A DNA stretch of 64,000 bases from Meconema thalassinum (GCA_946902985.2 OX336388.2:293052526-293116525), one strand, 5' to 3'; counted from the stretch's first letter, positions 10,995 to 22,262 are shown. The notes: generated by a model from the sequence alone, not told the origin. Numbers and translations: made by a program.

Positions 10995-11631
10995 CCGTCC
11001 ATATGTTCGCGTAAATAAACTGGTGAATATGAGACTAGAAATAGCACTGTACCTTAATATCCCTAAAACCAATTTCTACACAGCGCGTTGTTTTGAAACG
11101 ACTTCGGTGACAGTTTTACTGAATACTGAACAGCTGGCATTAAAGCACACAGAGCGCATGCGTCGGTTGTCCAGAGAGCTTGGAAAACAGAGATATACTA
11201 CCCACCGCAGCACCCGATCACAACATTCTAGTGACTGAACAGATATTTATGAGTATTTATGTTAAAACATATAATCAAGTTATAATTATCGTCGAACATA
11301 AATAGTCGTATGCAACTCGCCTATAATGGTAATTAAGACACTCGTATGGAAATTATAAAACTCGCATACGCTTGTTTTATAAACATACTCGTGTCTTAAT
11401 TATTGCCATTATCGGCTGCGGTGGGTAGTATATCTCTGTTTTCCAAGCTCTCCTGACAACCGACGCATGCGCTCTGTGTGCTTCAATGCCAGATGTTCAG
11501 TATTCAGTAAAACTGTCACCGAAGTCGTTTCAAAACAACGCGCTGTGTAGAAATTGGATTTGGGGATATTAAGGTACAGTGCTATTTCTTGTCTCATATT
11601 CACCAGTTTATTTACGCGAACATATGGACGG
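10995..11631. mobile_element. Palindromic element, two 216-bp inverted arms
   Basis: The left arm 10995-11210 and right arm 11415-11631 are inverted copies differing at only a handful of positions. Each arm keeps the same open frame reading inwards (10990-11238 on plus, 11663-11409 on minus; shared words YVRVNKLVNMR, ALYLNIPK, FYTARCFETTSVTVLLNTE, KHTERMRRLS). The central 200 bp has its own smaller inverted repeat (about 11323-11352 with 11384-11413). The peptide matches no family I know, and whether it is a protein is uncertain. Confidence 0.75.
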
Positions 11632-11727
11632 CTCGTTGCATAATGTACTATTAATACAGTCATGTGAACCTATTTTCTATTTTATTTACAGACCTATATT
11701 TTAATTTATTATTTCAATGTAATCCCA

Positions 11728-12010
11728 GCTTGCCACGGTGGGCGAGTGGTTATCGTGTCTGACTACCAACCCCAAGCTTGCAGGTTCACTCCTGGCTGTG
11801 GTAAGTGATTTTTGAAAGGGAACAAAAATTACGATACACATGTCATACGTTGTTGGTATGTTAAAGAATCCATTTGAATTCAGCAGGCCGTGTTCATAAT
11901 CGCAAAATTAATCTCGGGAGTTTCCGCCAACACAAAGTTCCTAATTGCTCTAGTAGAAAGCGCTATAGTGTTCAAGGAGTTTAGATATCTAAGCTTCTTG
12001 ACTTTCATAG
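11728..12010 (+). mobile_element. SINE-A, 3'-truncated
   Basis: tRNA-like head GCTTGCCACGGTGGGCGAGTGG, B-box-like GGTTCACTCC, then body GGAGTTTCCGCCAACACAAAG and GATATCTAAG. It stops at CTTTCATAG, before the family's AAGCTTGCACCCGG region, and passes into T-rich sequence. Confidence 0.85.
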
Positions 12011-12124
12011 TTTATTTAATTAGTTTATTTAATTTTATTTTATTTTATTTTGTTTTTATTTTGTTATGTTTCTTTTTTTTGTTTTGTTTTGTTTTATTTT
12101 AATTTTTTATGTTTTATTTTGATT
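12011..12124. repeat. T-rich low-complexity tract
   Basis: (TTTTAT)n/TTTTG-rich tract joining two inverted SINE-A heads. The open frame across it encodes only F/L/I-rich low complexity. Confidence 0.8.
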
Positions 12125-12220
12125 TTCCATGCCTTTCAAAAAAATCACTTACCACGGCCAGGAGCGAACCTGCAAGCTTGGGGTTGGTAGACTGACACAT
12201 TAACCACTCACCCACCGTAG
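12125..12220 (-). mobile_element. SINE-A head, inverted to its neighbour
   Basis: The minus strand reads CTACGGTGGGTGAGTGG...CCAAGCTTGCAGGTTCGCTCC...GTAAGTGATTTTTTTG: only the first about 95 bp of the SINE. With 11728-12010 it forms an inverted pair. Confidence 0.8.
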
Positions 12221-12387
12221 AAAGCATATGTCTAAGTAATTAGGGTGCTATTGTGTTGGCCAACTGAAAAGTCGTGATAACAATTATTTTGGGTTTATTT
12301 CACGAACTACCAAACTTGTTTAGCTCGGCTAAGCTCGGCTAAGCTCGGCTCGGATGGTGTAGCGTGCTGCAGTCAGTGGATGTGAGT

Positions 12388-13174
12388 TTTTAGCCTATTT
12401 TCATTTATGAATAAATAGGCTTATGAGATCACCTTTTGTCCGTGTGTGCATGAGTGCGTATGTATGTGTGTGTGTCTGTCTGTTCCCCCTAATAACTTCT
12501 AAACGGTTGGAGCGATTTCAATGACATGGCCGACTCCGACCGTGCCCTTTAAATTGTATTACGTCTCACCAATCCAACATGTCGGCTGTGCGAAATATTT
12601 CACCGGAATTCTATATCTCCGAAACTATTACTAATATCGCCATGATATTTTGTACGGTGGTAAAGGGTACTATACTATTAGAAGTTCAGCTATGAGACTT
12701 CCAAAAACCTGCAAAACACAAAACGAATATGCTGGCCAAGCGAAGGTGAAACATTTTAATAGATTTTTCTCGTGATTTAACCATCTGAGCGCAGTGAAAT
12801 GTGGTACAGTAAATGTGTATACACATTGTAATGCACTGGCTTCTAATTTAGTTCAATTGTTAACATAACTTAAAGATGGCGGCTGTGCGAAATTTGAAAG
12901 TTAGGTTTGTATTTCTTGTATTCTAATTATGCGATCGAAGTGGACGTTTAAATAATGAATCTACGCAAAAATCGTCATCTAACAGTACATAACTCTATGG
13001 CCTACATACAGTATATCAAAATCCAACATGGGGACCTTCCGAAATATTTAGACGGTTTTCAATATGTACGAATGTATTACAGCAATCAAACTTAAATTTT
13101 GTATGTGGATAGAGGCAATTAACATACTGTAAGTAAGGATGTATGAAGATAGGCTCTATAGTTCTTCACGGAAG
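12388..13174 (+). repeat. R-family dispersed repeat (subfamily A), end interrupted
   Basis: Starts TTTTAGCCTATTTTCATT and ends AGGCTCTATAGTTCTTCACGG. Its last bases are interrupted by a TA-flanked transposon at 13177-14215 and resume as TACTTG at 14216, which restores the expected family end (compare the complement at 46050-46065). Confidence 0.8.
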
Positions 13175-13176
13175 TA

Positions 13177-14215
13177 CAGTGAGTCTCTCTCACGACTCGG
13201 CGGGCCGGCGCGCCCAGCTTATCTGTCTCCCGTTGACTCATCACTCCCCGCTCGGCATAACATAGCACTTCGCTCACTTTATCCGTGCATAACATGAGAT
13301 AACAATTAAAATTAATAAAATAAGCTGCTACTACCTTAGGAGAGCAGATGTTATAAATGTTCTCCTCCTACTACCACACATTTCCGGCATCGTCTTAGGA
13401 AACTCCGATTCACACGCATATGTTCGTCTTTCGTAATTGAGACTATTTCTCTCCGGATATGTTAATATTTTTCTTGGACGAAGCTTGGTTCCATTTACAC
13501 GGGTATGGTTCGACGACACAGAATAACAGATATTGGAGTGGAGAAACCCCCCATCGCATATACGAAATTCCTCTACATAACGAATGGGTCGGAGTATGGT
13601 GAGCAGTGAATGGATACATTATATGGGGCCTATCCTTTTTCAAGGCACAATTAATGCCCAAAGGTACAGGGATAATATACTCAAACTGACTGACACTAAC
13701 CCTCGAAATGGATACATTCAGCAAGACTCTGCCCCCGCGCATACAGCTCATGACACATTAAACTTAATTGAGGAAATATTTGAATACCGTGTAATTAGTA
13801 CGGACTTATGGATGCCACGGTCCCCATATTTAACTGTTTGTGACTTTTATTTATATGGGTGCTTAAAGAATAAAGTGTATGCAAGAAACCCTCACACGTT
13901 GGGCGAACTGAAAGAACATATCCGGAGATATATAAAGTCTCAATTACGGAAGACGAACTTATTCGTGTGAATCGGAGTTTCCTGAGACGATGCCGGAAAT
14001 GTGTGGATGTATGAGGAGAAAATTTCCAACAACTACTGTCATAAGGTACGAGCTTATTTAATTAATTGTTATTTTATTAATTTTAATTGTTATCTCATGT
14101 CATGCACGGATAAAGTGAGTGAAGTGCTATGTTACGCCGAGTGGGGAGTGATGAGTCAATGGTAGACAGATAAACTGGGCGCGCCGGCCGGCCGAGTCGT
14201 GAGAGAGACTCACTG
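13177..14215 (+). mobile_element. Mariner-like transposon with about 270-bp inverted ends
   Basis: TA target duplication (13175-13176 and 14216-14217). Ends CAGTGAGTCTCTCTCACGAC at left and its complement at right. The inverted ends run to about 13445 and from about 13937, so the right arm includes the transposase C-terminal codons and the left arm is a flipped copy of that 3' end. The normal 5' end and N-terminal coding region are therefore missing. Confidence 0.85.
13440..13970 (+). pseudogene. Broken mariner-like DDE/D transposase
   Basis: A frame from about 13450 shows FLDEAWFHLHG (first catalytic D) and WSGETPHRIYEIPLHNEWVGVW, then a stop. Translation resumes in another frame at 13584 with IQQDSAPAHTA (second D) and SPYLTVCDFYLYGCLKNKVY (third D), with about 38 residues between the last two. 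The HTH N-terminus is absent and the D-containing blocks are in different frames, so the protein is inactive. It lies inside the inverted-end element. Confidence 0.8.
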
Positions 14216-14396
14216 TACTTGATTAATATGAAAGTAACCGAGGAATAAAAGGCATTGTGTTGTATGAAAGACCTTGGATGTGCTCCTTGTCATATCATCA
14301 AATCATTCTCTTTATTAAACTATCGCAGCAGCAATGTGCTAGCGCAGACCAATCACAGTTGATGAAAGAAGAAAGAGGAGAAAAGTTTGATGATTT

Positions 14397-14655
14397 CCAG
14401 TCGGTCAACACGATTGTACCCCAAATCCTGAAAAAAAAAATGACATGAGATTAATAAATACACTTGGATGATCAGTTTTGATCGTCAAGCGATCATCATC
14501 AGATCCATTACACATAGGCTATAAAATCTATCTCAGAAAATAGGGGTGAAAATATATACTTATTTAGTTGCAGTATTAGTTGAGATAATGCAACTCTTCA
14601 ATATGTCGAGTGCAAACAGTGAGTAAGTGAACTGCTCTCAACAGGACCGCGCAAG
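14397..14655 (-). mobile_element. Palindromic element, left arm
   Basis: Inverted copy of 22625-22955. Outer end CCAGTCGGTCAACACGATTG; inner words GATTAATAAATACA and GATCGTCAAGCGATCATCAT (14480-14499), then TGCAACTC near 14590. On the minus strand the arm carries CTGATGA (14502-14496) with a GATCG/CGATC hairpin and a mutated AAAAC. The rest of the element was pushed 8 kb away by nested insertions. Confidence 0.8.
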
Positions 14656-14665
14656 ACTCAACCAG

Positions 14666-14727
<62 letters not shown>
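14656..14727. repeat. 14-bp target duplication plus (TAA)n SINE tail
   Basis: ACTCAACCAGATAA (14656-14669) is repeated at 22611-22624 and marks the SINE-A insertion. The following (TAA)n is the combined tail of SINE-A and SINE-B. Confidence 0.85.
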
Positions 14728-14729
<2 letters not shown>

Positions 14730-14989
14730 AAATGAAAATCCACAGCCTGCTTCCAGTCTCCGACCGGGTCAGGAATGGAATGAATGAAGCCCCCATCTAG
14801 CGGTGAGGATATGAACTGTGCCGGCTGCCGAGGCCTGACGCACTCCTAAGGGGCAATGATTAAATGAATGACAGATGAAATGAAATGATAGTGGAGAGTG
14901 TTGCTGGAATGAAATGTTGACAGGGAAAACCGGAGTACCCGGAGAAAAACCTGTCTGCCTCCGTTTTGTCCAGCACAGATCTCACATGG
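14728..14989 (-). mobile_element. SINE-B, 3' part (split by an LTR element)
   Basis: Body of SINE-B ending in CAGATCTCACATGG. The ATGG (14986-14989) is repeated at 22137-22140, where the SINE head resumes. Compare the uninterrupted copy at 6711-7009, which reads CTCACATGGAGTGACC. Confidence 0.9.
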
Positions 14990-16317
14990 TGAAACGTTTC
15001 CTTTGGCCTCCTTGTTGAGCGTACAAATGTAATGTCTTCTTTAGCCCTCACTGTTGCGTGACAATTGAATGGTTTCTTTTACTAGCCTTGCCTTGCACTT
15101 TGAAATATTTACTCTGACTAAGATATGTTGTTTTAATGGGCGCCAAGACCTCAACGCTATGTTGAAATCTAAATTTATATTTAACAACACCTAGCTCTGG
15201 TAGAACACCTTCAAGAATCTTTTCACTCAGATCGTGGTATGATTTGATCATTAACCCAACTAACAATTGTATCAGGGGAAGGAATTTGGTCTATATCTAA
15301 TGCTACCTACTGAAAGCAAAGATTGCATGGTTAAAAGAAATGAATTTATTATATAAAACAAGTATGGCAAAATTAATAATAATAATAATATATTTTAAAT
15401 TTAAATTAGAGCGTTGCGATTTGAATATTACCGCTAGAGAATTACGTGAAAACGGAGTCGGATGAATTACTGATTTTACTATTATTCCCAAGCTAAGAAG
15501 TTACTGAAATACTGAATATTAAACAAAGAGACGACAGATTACGTAGTTCTGAGTCATTCGCGCTTACCATTGGAAATTGCCATAGCATTTCCCTCGTACT
15601 AGATGTTGAAGAGAGCTTCCCACAGCCTTCTGGACGTCGTCATCTTCTTCGTTAGTTGAAGAGATACTTGTAGCAATGTTAATTTATGGTCCGGTCACAC
15701 CGGAACCAACCACACAAGCAACCACAACGGTCAAGTTTTACAAAGATTATCGCCCTGCCTCCTCGGCGCGCAAACCATATATGCACTCGTCGCCTCCCCT
15801 CTCTGGAGCAGTCTTCAAGTCGCCCGCTCATCCTTGATTGGCTGAGCCACCACGCGATCTTCCCCTCCTCAGGGTCAATACACTCGGCGCGAGGATGATG
15901 TCGATTGCCGGTCCAGCCCATTTCGCCTTTTCTTGAAGCAGCAACCCCGCTTGCGTCATGCTTCTCGACAAGAATAAGCCTGTAGCCGAATTCCCAGTGA
16001 CTCATCTCTCTCAACAAACTCTAACTGACAAAACTCCGTAAAATTCCGTAATCATATAATTTTCCGCAATAATGTTGTTCGTAATAATTCGCTTGATAGT
16101 GTTTTCGATTACATCGAAAACCTATCTGTGTGCTTATAATTTTATAAAAAAAACCGCTCCAAACAAATACCTTAATAATAATAAGAAGAAGTTAATAATA
16201 ATAATAAGTTACATGAAAACTTCTCTTGGCTGAACAATTTGCCGCGTAAATGAATATAGAATGGATTCCTACTGACTTATGTCAGTGGCGTAAAATCCCC
16301 TCGAAAAACACGTTACA
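14990..16317 (-). repeat. 3' LTR of the Ty3/gypsy element
   Basis: 1328 bp, closely matching 20848-22136 except in the outermost 120 bp (U5 side), where the same words (GTGAAACG, CCCTCACT, TACAAATGTAATGT, GGTTTCTTTT) occur in a different order. It carries a GC-rich block at 15690-15900 with open frames on both strands that recur in the other LTR; these are not genes. Confidence 0.9.
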
Positions 16318-17469
16318 TATTCGCCTCGGATCATCGGATGATTTACCGTGACGACGGTCCATCATGCGATTATCCCAGACACGTCAATAAATCCCCATCC
16401 AAAATACATATTACATAAATGAAATCACCCTAAATTACATATATATACACTCATAATTTTCTTTACGCACTTTGCGTCAAAGTCTGTTGTCATTTTGGAT
16501 TGCCCTGTGCAATCAGTCCAATGTTTTTCGTTTAGATTAATGTTCCACGGATATTTCCGCCTCTCAAAGATCTCTATGTTGGGAAAGATAGACATAAATA
16601 ATGTGTGAGCACTGTGTATATATGATGTCACATCACACGCATCAAAGGTGTTCTGATATATTTATATCACCACAGAACTTCATAATTTCACTGGAGGTCC
16701 CTTCCTTATGGTGAAATTTAATCTCACTGATCTCACTGAGCACACGATCACACTATTGTGGCAGCGCATCGTGACCATAATACTTAATCTCTCTGTATAT
16801 GAGACAAAATTAATATTGACTTCTGAAAAAAAAAACCAGTAAGTGCTCATCACATATAACACCAAATATTTCTGTGCCGTAATCGCCCTGTCTTCTTAAG
16901 TTCCCGTAGACCATAGTCTACTTAATACTAGTTCTCAACTCAGACCAGTTCTCCTCACTCAAATAATACCTTTGTACTAATTACCTTAAATTACACACTT
17001 ACAACTCTTACATGGCGAGGCCGTAAACAGAAATCACGTGTGCTGTTATGTATGAGTTTCATGAAGGACTGTCTCGCCTTCTGGTGGCCCATCTTTTGTC
17101 TCGTGGACGCCTTAAGCAAAAATACCCTGTTCAAGCGCTCACCCATCTCTAGGAGACAAATGGGAATTCACCAGCGCTACCAAATTCTGGCCTTGGTGTA
17201 TCGAGACATTTTAGTGCTCAAGGGCATCCGACAATCCCGTCATATTTCCCTGTACCTTAAAAACTCTCAATTACTTACATACTACCCCCCTGTGTGACTT
17301 CTGATACACCTGCCTGGAAGACCAGATCTTCCACGCACCTAATACCACACTTACTCATTTGATAGGCTGGCTCGCCAGCTAAACACACTCACTTTATGAC
17401 ACATCCTTAATGTCATCACGTTGCTCCACTAACATATTTCTCAGTGTCTGTAACGATGCCCTGTTGCTA
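16318..17469 (-). pseudogene. Decayed 3' pol region of the Ty3/gypsy element
   Basis: No long open frame. On the minus strand near 17110-17020, in two frames, are VHETK and MGHQKARQSFMKL, resembling the N-terminal zinc-binding (HHCC) region of a retroelement integrase. Catalytic DDE motifs were not found, and nothing resembling RNase H lies between here and the RT. The rest has many stops. Confidence 0.4.
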
Positions 17470-18482
17470 CTATCCACACCTGCTAACCCTACTTTCCTCT
17501 GGTGTTACACCTCTACTCGACACTCTATGACATAAAAATGTCACTTCTGACTGACAGAATGACGACTTAGACAGCTTCAAAGTGAACCCTGCCTGATCTA
17601 ACTTCTGAAAAACTATATCTAAATGACGTAGATGCTCCTCAAAACTGCGTGAACTAATTACCATATCATCAATGTAAATGGCTACAAACTCTCCTGTGTC
17701 ATCCCCTAATGCGATGTTTAAAGCCCTAATTAAAGCTGATGAACTACTCTTTAACCCATAAGGTGTTCTACAAAATTGATAAAGGTTATATTTATGACTA
17801 AAAGCTGTAAATGGTCTATCTTCGTACATAAGTGTCATTTGCCAAAAATGGAACTCAAATCTACACAAGTGAAATACTTCTTCCCCTCAAATGTTTGCAT
17901 TAATTCCTCTATTGACATAGATTTCAGTTGATCTGAACTAATTCTACTGTTAACCAAACGAGCGTCTAAACAAATACGAACTGTGCCGTCGGCCTTGGGT
18001 ACCGTGATCAAAGAATTAACATATGGACTGTTAGAGTGCTCAATAATCCCATCTTCCAGCATCTGGTTAATTTGTGCCTCAACTGCACTCTGATAAGCGA
18101 AAGGTACAGGATATCTATGTCCTGTGAATACTGACCTATCAATAACGTTCAATGAATGTGTATAGCAATTGGCCATACCAATGCGATTCTCAAAAACTCT
18201 CCTATTACACAATAACACATCATAGAGCCGAACACATTGTTCCACCTCTATATTTCCCTTAAATGCAGCATCACGTAACGAGTCTTCTAGACTACCGTTC
18301 GTAATCATACTGCCCACAAAACATGGAGAACCCCGCTCTACGGCTGGCGATATCTCATTTAAAGTACAAATCACACCTACAACACTACTTCTCTGAATAT
18401 GGTCATTGAACGCTACTTCTACTTCAGAATCTCCCCGTTTAAATTTCAAACTCCCTACATCATAACATAAGTTACCAGACAC
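17470..18482 (-). pseudogene. Reverse transcriptase, Ty3/gypsy type, frameshifted
   Basis: Two overlapping minus frames. The first (18482-17835) ends with IINQ-like linker words, DGIIEHSNSPYVNSLITVPK and DGTVRICLDARLVN (RT motifs 1-2) and FTCVDLSS (start of the catalytic block). The second (17868-17470) continues with FCRTPYGLKSSSSALIRAL and the active-site IYIDDMVISS, then HLRHLDIVFQKL. The join is a frameshift at about 17840-17870, and the QIPL-type stretch expected there is garbled. The thumb is cut short by a stop and RNase H does not follow. Confidence 0.85.
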
Positions 18483-18553
18483 TCTACTTAGTCACTCTGA
18501 ACCCAAGATAACACTGAATACTAAATTTGGAATTACAAGACAAATCTGCTTTT

Positions 18554-18778
18554 CTACATGATTACTAAAATTTGCTTATAAATTACTTTAGACCTCTTCC
18601 CAACAGCTGTGATAACAAAAGTGCTTTTAATTGGCATCTCCTCAAAATTTACTCCAGTTCCTTTCATTTTATCATAAAATGCACTACTTATGCAACTCTT
18701 CATACAACCACTATCAATTACAACATCTGTGCACGCCTCGGACACGTTAAATTTAACTATGGGGCTCTTACTAACCAC
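18554..18778 (-). pseudogene. Retroviral-type aspartic protease remnant
   Basis: A 74-codon minus frame with VVIDSGCMKSCIS, the flap-less aspartic protease active-site block with D-S-G in place of the usual D-T/S-G, then FVITAVGKRSKV. It lies between Gag and RT, as expected for a Ty3/gypsy polyprotein. It is truncated by stops on both sides. Confidence 0.65.
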
Positions 18779-18894
18779 CTCCTGAATAATACCTTCATCA
18801 TTTAGTTCACGTAATAATTCATTTCTTACATTTAGGTCATAGGGTTCCTGTATAAGTGTATGGACAGGGCATGTTATAGACTGAGATTCTGACC

Positions 18895-19872
18895 TTACAT
18901 CGCAGCCTGGTTCTTGTTTAAAGCATTGCTACCGCTTGGTGTAGTACTACTCACTACTGCACTGGTCTGGTTGTTCTGGGTTGTGTTAACGGTATCTCTC
19001 TGTCCGTTATTACCATTGGGCTGATTCCCTCCTTGACCCCTGTTCTTGTTATAATTATTATTGTTATTATTGGCTACCCCTAAAATCATTATTTCGGCCT
19101 TGATTTCCCCTGAAATTATTATTTCTACCTTGGTAGTTCGTACCATACCCATTTCCTCTGTACTGGTTTTGCTGATTATTATTATTATTATATTGGTTCC
19201 CCCTATTTTGGACGCTGGCTCCTTCGCCACTGTTCCCTTGAACTTCCTGATTCCTATTCTCATTAGGCCTGTTATTATGGCTACCCTGGTTCCTTCCGAA
19301 ATTCTCCTCGTAACCACCTCTTCCCAGAGCATCGAATGTACTTAATAAATTCTCCACTTGTGAAATAGATTTAACATTTTGGATACAGGCAGCTTCTTTG
19401 ATTCTATATGGAAAATGTCTTAGTAATAGCCTGACTACATCACTTTCCTCCTTCAAACCATCCAGATATTTACACGTCAATACCTGTCCTAAAAAGTACT
19501 CGGTCATAGTGTAGTTTCCTCTCGGGTAATATTTCCCACACACAATTCCCTCACGATGCTGAGACTGACCTCATTCCAAAATTTCTCACAAAATTTAACT
19601 TTAAAATCTGAAATATTCTCGAAATTTTCTCTGTAGACAGCAAACCAGTTTCTTGTCTCCCCTACAAACGCTTGCTCTAAAATCTCAACTACCTGGCACC
19701 ATTCAATACTACCATCTTCCAACCTCTCCCCGAATTTATTTTCTATTGTATTCATGAACTCCATTGGACAACCCTGCCAATTACTGAATTTGCCTAGTTC
19801 TATTTCCCTGTGTGTGCTATTCACATAAACTGGCCTACTCTGACTATTTTCCTGCCTAATTCTAGCTTTCAA
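18895..19872 (-). pseudogene. Gag capsid and nucleocapsid-like part, Ty3/gypsy element
   Basis: Frame 19872-19504 has the capsid-like block WQGCPMEFMNTIENKFGER...WCQVVEILEQAF...NWFAVYRENF. It is followed after a shift by 19543-19067 (MTEYFLGQVLTCKYLDGL...VVRLLLRHFPYRIKEAA...VENLLSTFDALG). The C-terminus is an N/R/G/Q-rich tail (QYRGNGYGTNYQGRNNNFRG) with no CCHC zinc knuckle, probably an RNA-binding substitute. A parallel frame at 19332-18895 is the tail in another phase. Breaks show it is not functional as it stands. Confidence 0.75.
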
Positions 19873-20103
19873 CTTCTGTTCTAATTCAGCAATTTTCTCC
19901 TCAGCTTTTCTTTCAATATTAGTTACAGTTAACCTAATGCTCCCTTCTGATGCTTCAACTTTACCACTTAATTTAGCTTGTTTCTCACTAATCGCATTAA
20001 TGCTTTCCTTATTCCTCTCCCTTAAAGCATTAACTTCAGTGATTATTTCTGCATGTACTTTATCAATTCTTCCCCCCCCCCCCCCAGCTGTTCTTTAACC
20101 TCT

Positions 20104-20808
20104 TTAGTTGCTACCTGATTTTTTGTCGATTTCTCCCCCCAATTGCTTTTTGACCTGCTGTGTTTCAAGTTGCACTAGTTCTTTTAAATTTTCAGCCTGT
20201 GTACTGATTCTAATTTCTAACTCCTCCTGTACTTTTCCTAATTTTCTGTCTACATCTGCAATAATCTCTTTAGCTTTTTCTTCCATCACCCCTCTGATTT
20301 CTCCTCTAATCTGCTCAAATTTCTTATCTAATTTGTTGCTCACTTCCTTACTGTTCTGTTCCAATTTAGCGTTTAGAGCCTCTGTACTCTCTTTATTTTC
20401 CCTACTGTTTTGTTCAAGTTTAGCATTATTTTGTTCGAGTTTAGCATTATTTTGTTCGAGTTTAGCGTTTAAAATTTCAGTACTCTCTTTATTTTCCCTA
20501 CTATTTTGTTCAAGTCTAGCATTTAAAGCGTCTGTACTTATTTTATTTTGTTGCATAAACTGAAGAAACAAACTCTCTAACCCTGCTTGACTGTTTTGAT
20601 TACCCCCCTCAGTATCGGGATTTACCTCCGACATCCCTGTACTGCATTCATTTCCAAGACTAGTCATACTGCTCGTATCTTCACTATGCAACAGGTGACC
20701 ACTACGCAACTTCATCTCTTCCTCAACACTACCCATGCTGATACACATCGATAAATGAAAAACCCACAAAATACAGGCACAGAAATATATACCCTTCTCC
20801 TTCCACAA
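20104..20808 (-). CDS. Coiled-coil N-terminal Gag segment
   Basis: 234-codon minus frame; the likely native start is the internal Met at MKLRSGHLLHSED, since the upstream hydrophobic residues read through leader sequence. Residues about 80-160 are tandem repeats of the type ARLEQNSRENKESTE and AKLEQN, followed by E/K-rich helix (KLDKKFEQIRGEIRGVMEEK), a long coiled coil. The frame ends just before a 13-C run (about 20071-20086), which may have shifted it out of phase with the capsid part. It resembles the coiled-coil Gag at 36524-38107 in design. Confidence 0.7.
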   Translation of the reverse strand: MWKEKGIYFCACILWVFHLSMCISMGSVEEEMKLRSGHLLHSEDTSSMTSLGNECSTGMSEVNPDTEGGNQNSQAGLESLFLQFMQQNKISTDALNARLEQNSRENKESTEILNAKLEQNNAKLEQNNAKLEQNSRENKESTEALNAKLEQNSKEVSNKLDKKFEQIRGEIRGVMEEKAKEIIADVDRKLGKVQEELEIRISTQAENLKELVQLETQQVKKQLGGEIDKKSGSN

Positions 20809-20847
20809 ATGTTATTAGGTATTCGGCCCCATGTTGGTAGCGACAAG

Positions 20848-22136
20848 TGAAACGGTTTCTTTTGCCCTCACTCTTGGGTGACAAACGTAACTGTTTCTTT
20901 AGTGCACGTTGAGCATACAAATGTAATGTTTACTCTGACTAAGATATGTTGTATTAATGGGCGCCAAGACCTCAACGCTATGTTGAAATCTAAATGTATA
21001 TTTAACAACACCTAGCTCTGGTAGAACACCTTCAAGAATCTTTTCACTCAGATCGTGGTATGATTTGATCATTAACCCAACTAACAATTGTTTCAGGAGA
21101 AGGAATTTGGTCTATATCTAATGCTACCTACTGAAAGCAAAGATTGCATGGTTAAAAGAAATGAATTTATTATATAAAACAAGTATGGCAAAATTAATAA
21201 TAATAATAATAATATATTTTAATTTAAATTGGAGCGTTGTGATTTGAATATTACCGCTAGAGAATTACGTGAAAACGGAGTCGGATGAATTACTGATTTT
21301 ACTATTATTCCCAGCTAAGAAGTTACTGAAATACTGAATATTAAACAAAGAGTCGAGAGATTACGTAGTTCTGAGTCATTCGCGCTTACCATTGGAAATT
21401 GCCGTAGCATTTCCCTCGTACTGGATGTTGAAGAGAGCTTCCCACAGCCTTCTGGACGTCGTCATCTTCTTCGTTAGTTGAAGAGATACTTGTAGCAATG
21501 TTAATTTATGGTCCGGTCACACCGGAACCAACCACACGACCAACCACAACGGTCAAGTTTTACAAAGATTATCGCCCTGCCTCCTCGGCACGCAAACCAT
21601 ATATGCACTCGTCGCCTCCCCTCTCTGGAGTCGTCTTCAAGTCGCCCGCTCATCCTTGATTGGCTGAACCACCACGCGATCTTCCCCTCCTCAGGGTCAA
21701 TACACTCGGCGCGAGGATGATGTCGATTGCCGGTCCAGCCCATTTCGCCTTTTCTTGAAGCAGCAACCCCGCTTGCGTCATGCTTCTCGACAAGAATAAG
21801 CCTGTAGCCGAATTCCCAGTGACTCATCTCTCTCAACAAACTCTAACTGACAAAACTCCGTAAAATTCCGTAATCATATAATTTTCCGCAATAATGTTGT
21901 TCGTAATAATTCGCTTGATAGTGTTTTCGATTACATCGAAAACCTATCTGTATGCTTATAATTTTATTTAAAAAAACGCTCCAAACAAATACCTTAATAA
22001 TAATAATAAGTTAATAATAATAATAATAAGTTACATGAAAACTTCTCTTGGCTGAACAATTTGCCGCGTAAATGGTAGAATGGTTTCCTACTGACTTATG
22101 TCAGTGGCGTAAAATCCCCTCGAAAAACACGTTACA
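20848..22136 (-). repeat. 5' LTR of the Ty3/gypsy element
   Basis: 1289 bp, partner of 14990-16317. Minus-strand start TGTAACGTG abuts the ATGG duplication at 22137-22140. Confidence 0.9.
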
Positions 22137-22211
22137 ATGGAGTGACCGGGATTTGAACCACGGACCCATCGGTGAGAGGCCGGCGTGCTGCCGCCTAAGC
22201 CACGGAGGCTT
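22137..22211 (-). mobile_element. SINE-B head (other half of 14728-14989)
   Basis: The minus strand reads GCCTCCGTGGCTTAGGCGGC...GTGGTTCAAATCCCGGTCACT, the tRNA-like head. It is followed on the right by the (TAA)n tail of SINE-A, into which SINE-B inserted. Confidence 0.9.
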
Positions 22212-22230
22212 CTTAATAATAATAATAATG

Positions 22231-22262
<32 letters not shown>
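22212..22262. repeat. (TAA)n tract, SINE-A tail
   Basis: Imperfect (AAT)n between the SINE-B head and the SINE-A body; the tail of SINE-A split by SINE-B. Confidence 0.8.

Larger units (their letters stand above)
14990..22136 (-). mobile_element. Ty3/gypsy-type LTR retrotransposon, degenerate
   Basis: 7.1-kb minus-strand element with LTRs at 14990-16317 and 20848-22136 and a 4-bp target duplication ATGG, inserted in SINE-B. LTRs start TGTAACG and end in CA on the minus strand. A candidate primer-binding site, TGTCGCTACCAACATGGGGC, starts 2 bp inside the 5' LTR (about 20826-20845). The interior encodes Gag, a protease remnant and part of reverse transcriptase, all frameshifted; RNase H was not found, and integrase is at most a trace. 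Confidence 0.9.

Noticed and set aside
15679..16017. 112-codon minus frame, repeated at 21501-21839, and the 70-codon plus frames opposite
   Set aside because: They lie in the two LTRs of the Ty3/gypsy element in a GC-rich block; conservation is explained by LTR identity, not by protein function.
16425..16865. Short minus frames (68 and 61 codons) as an env-like gene of the gypsy element
   Set aside because: No signal peptide, transmembrane or furin-type pattern; too short and not conserved in layout.
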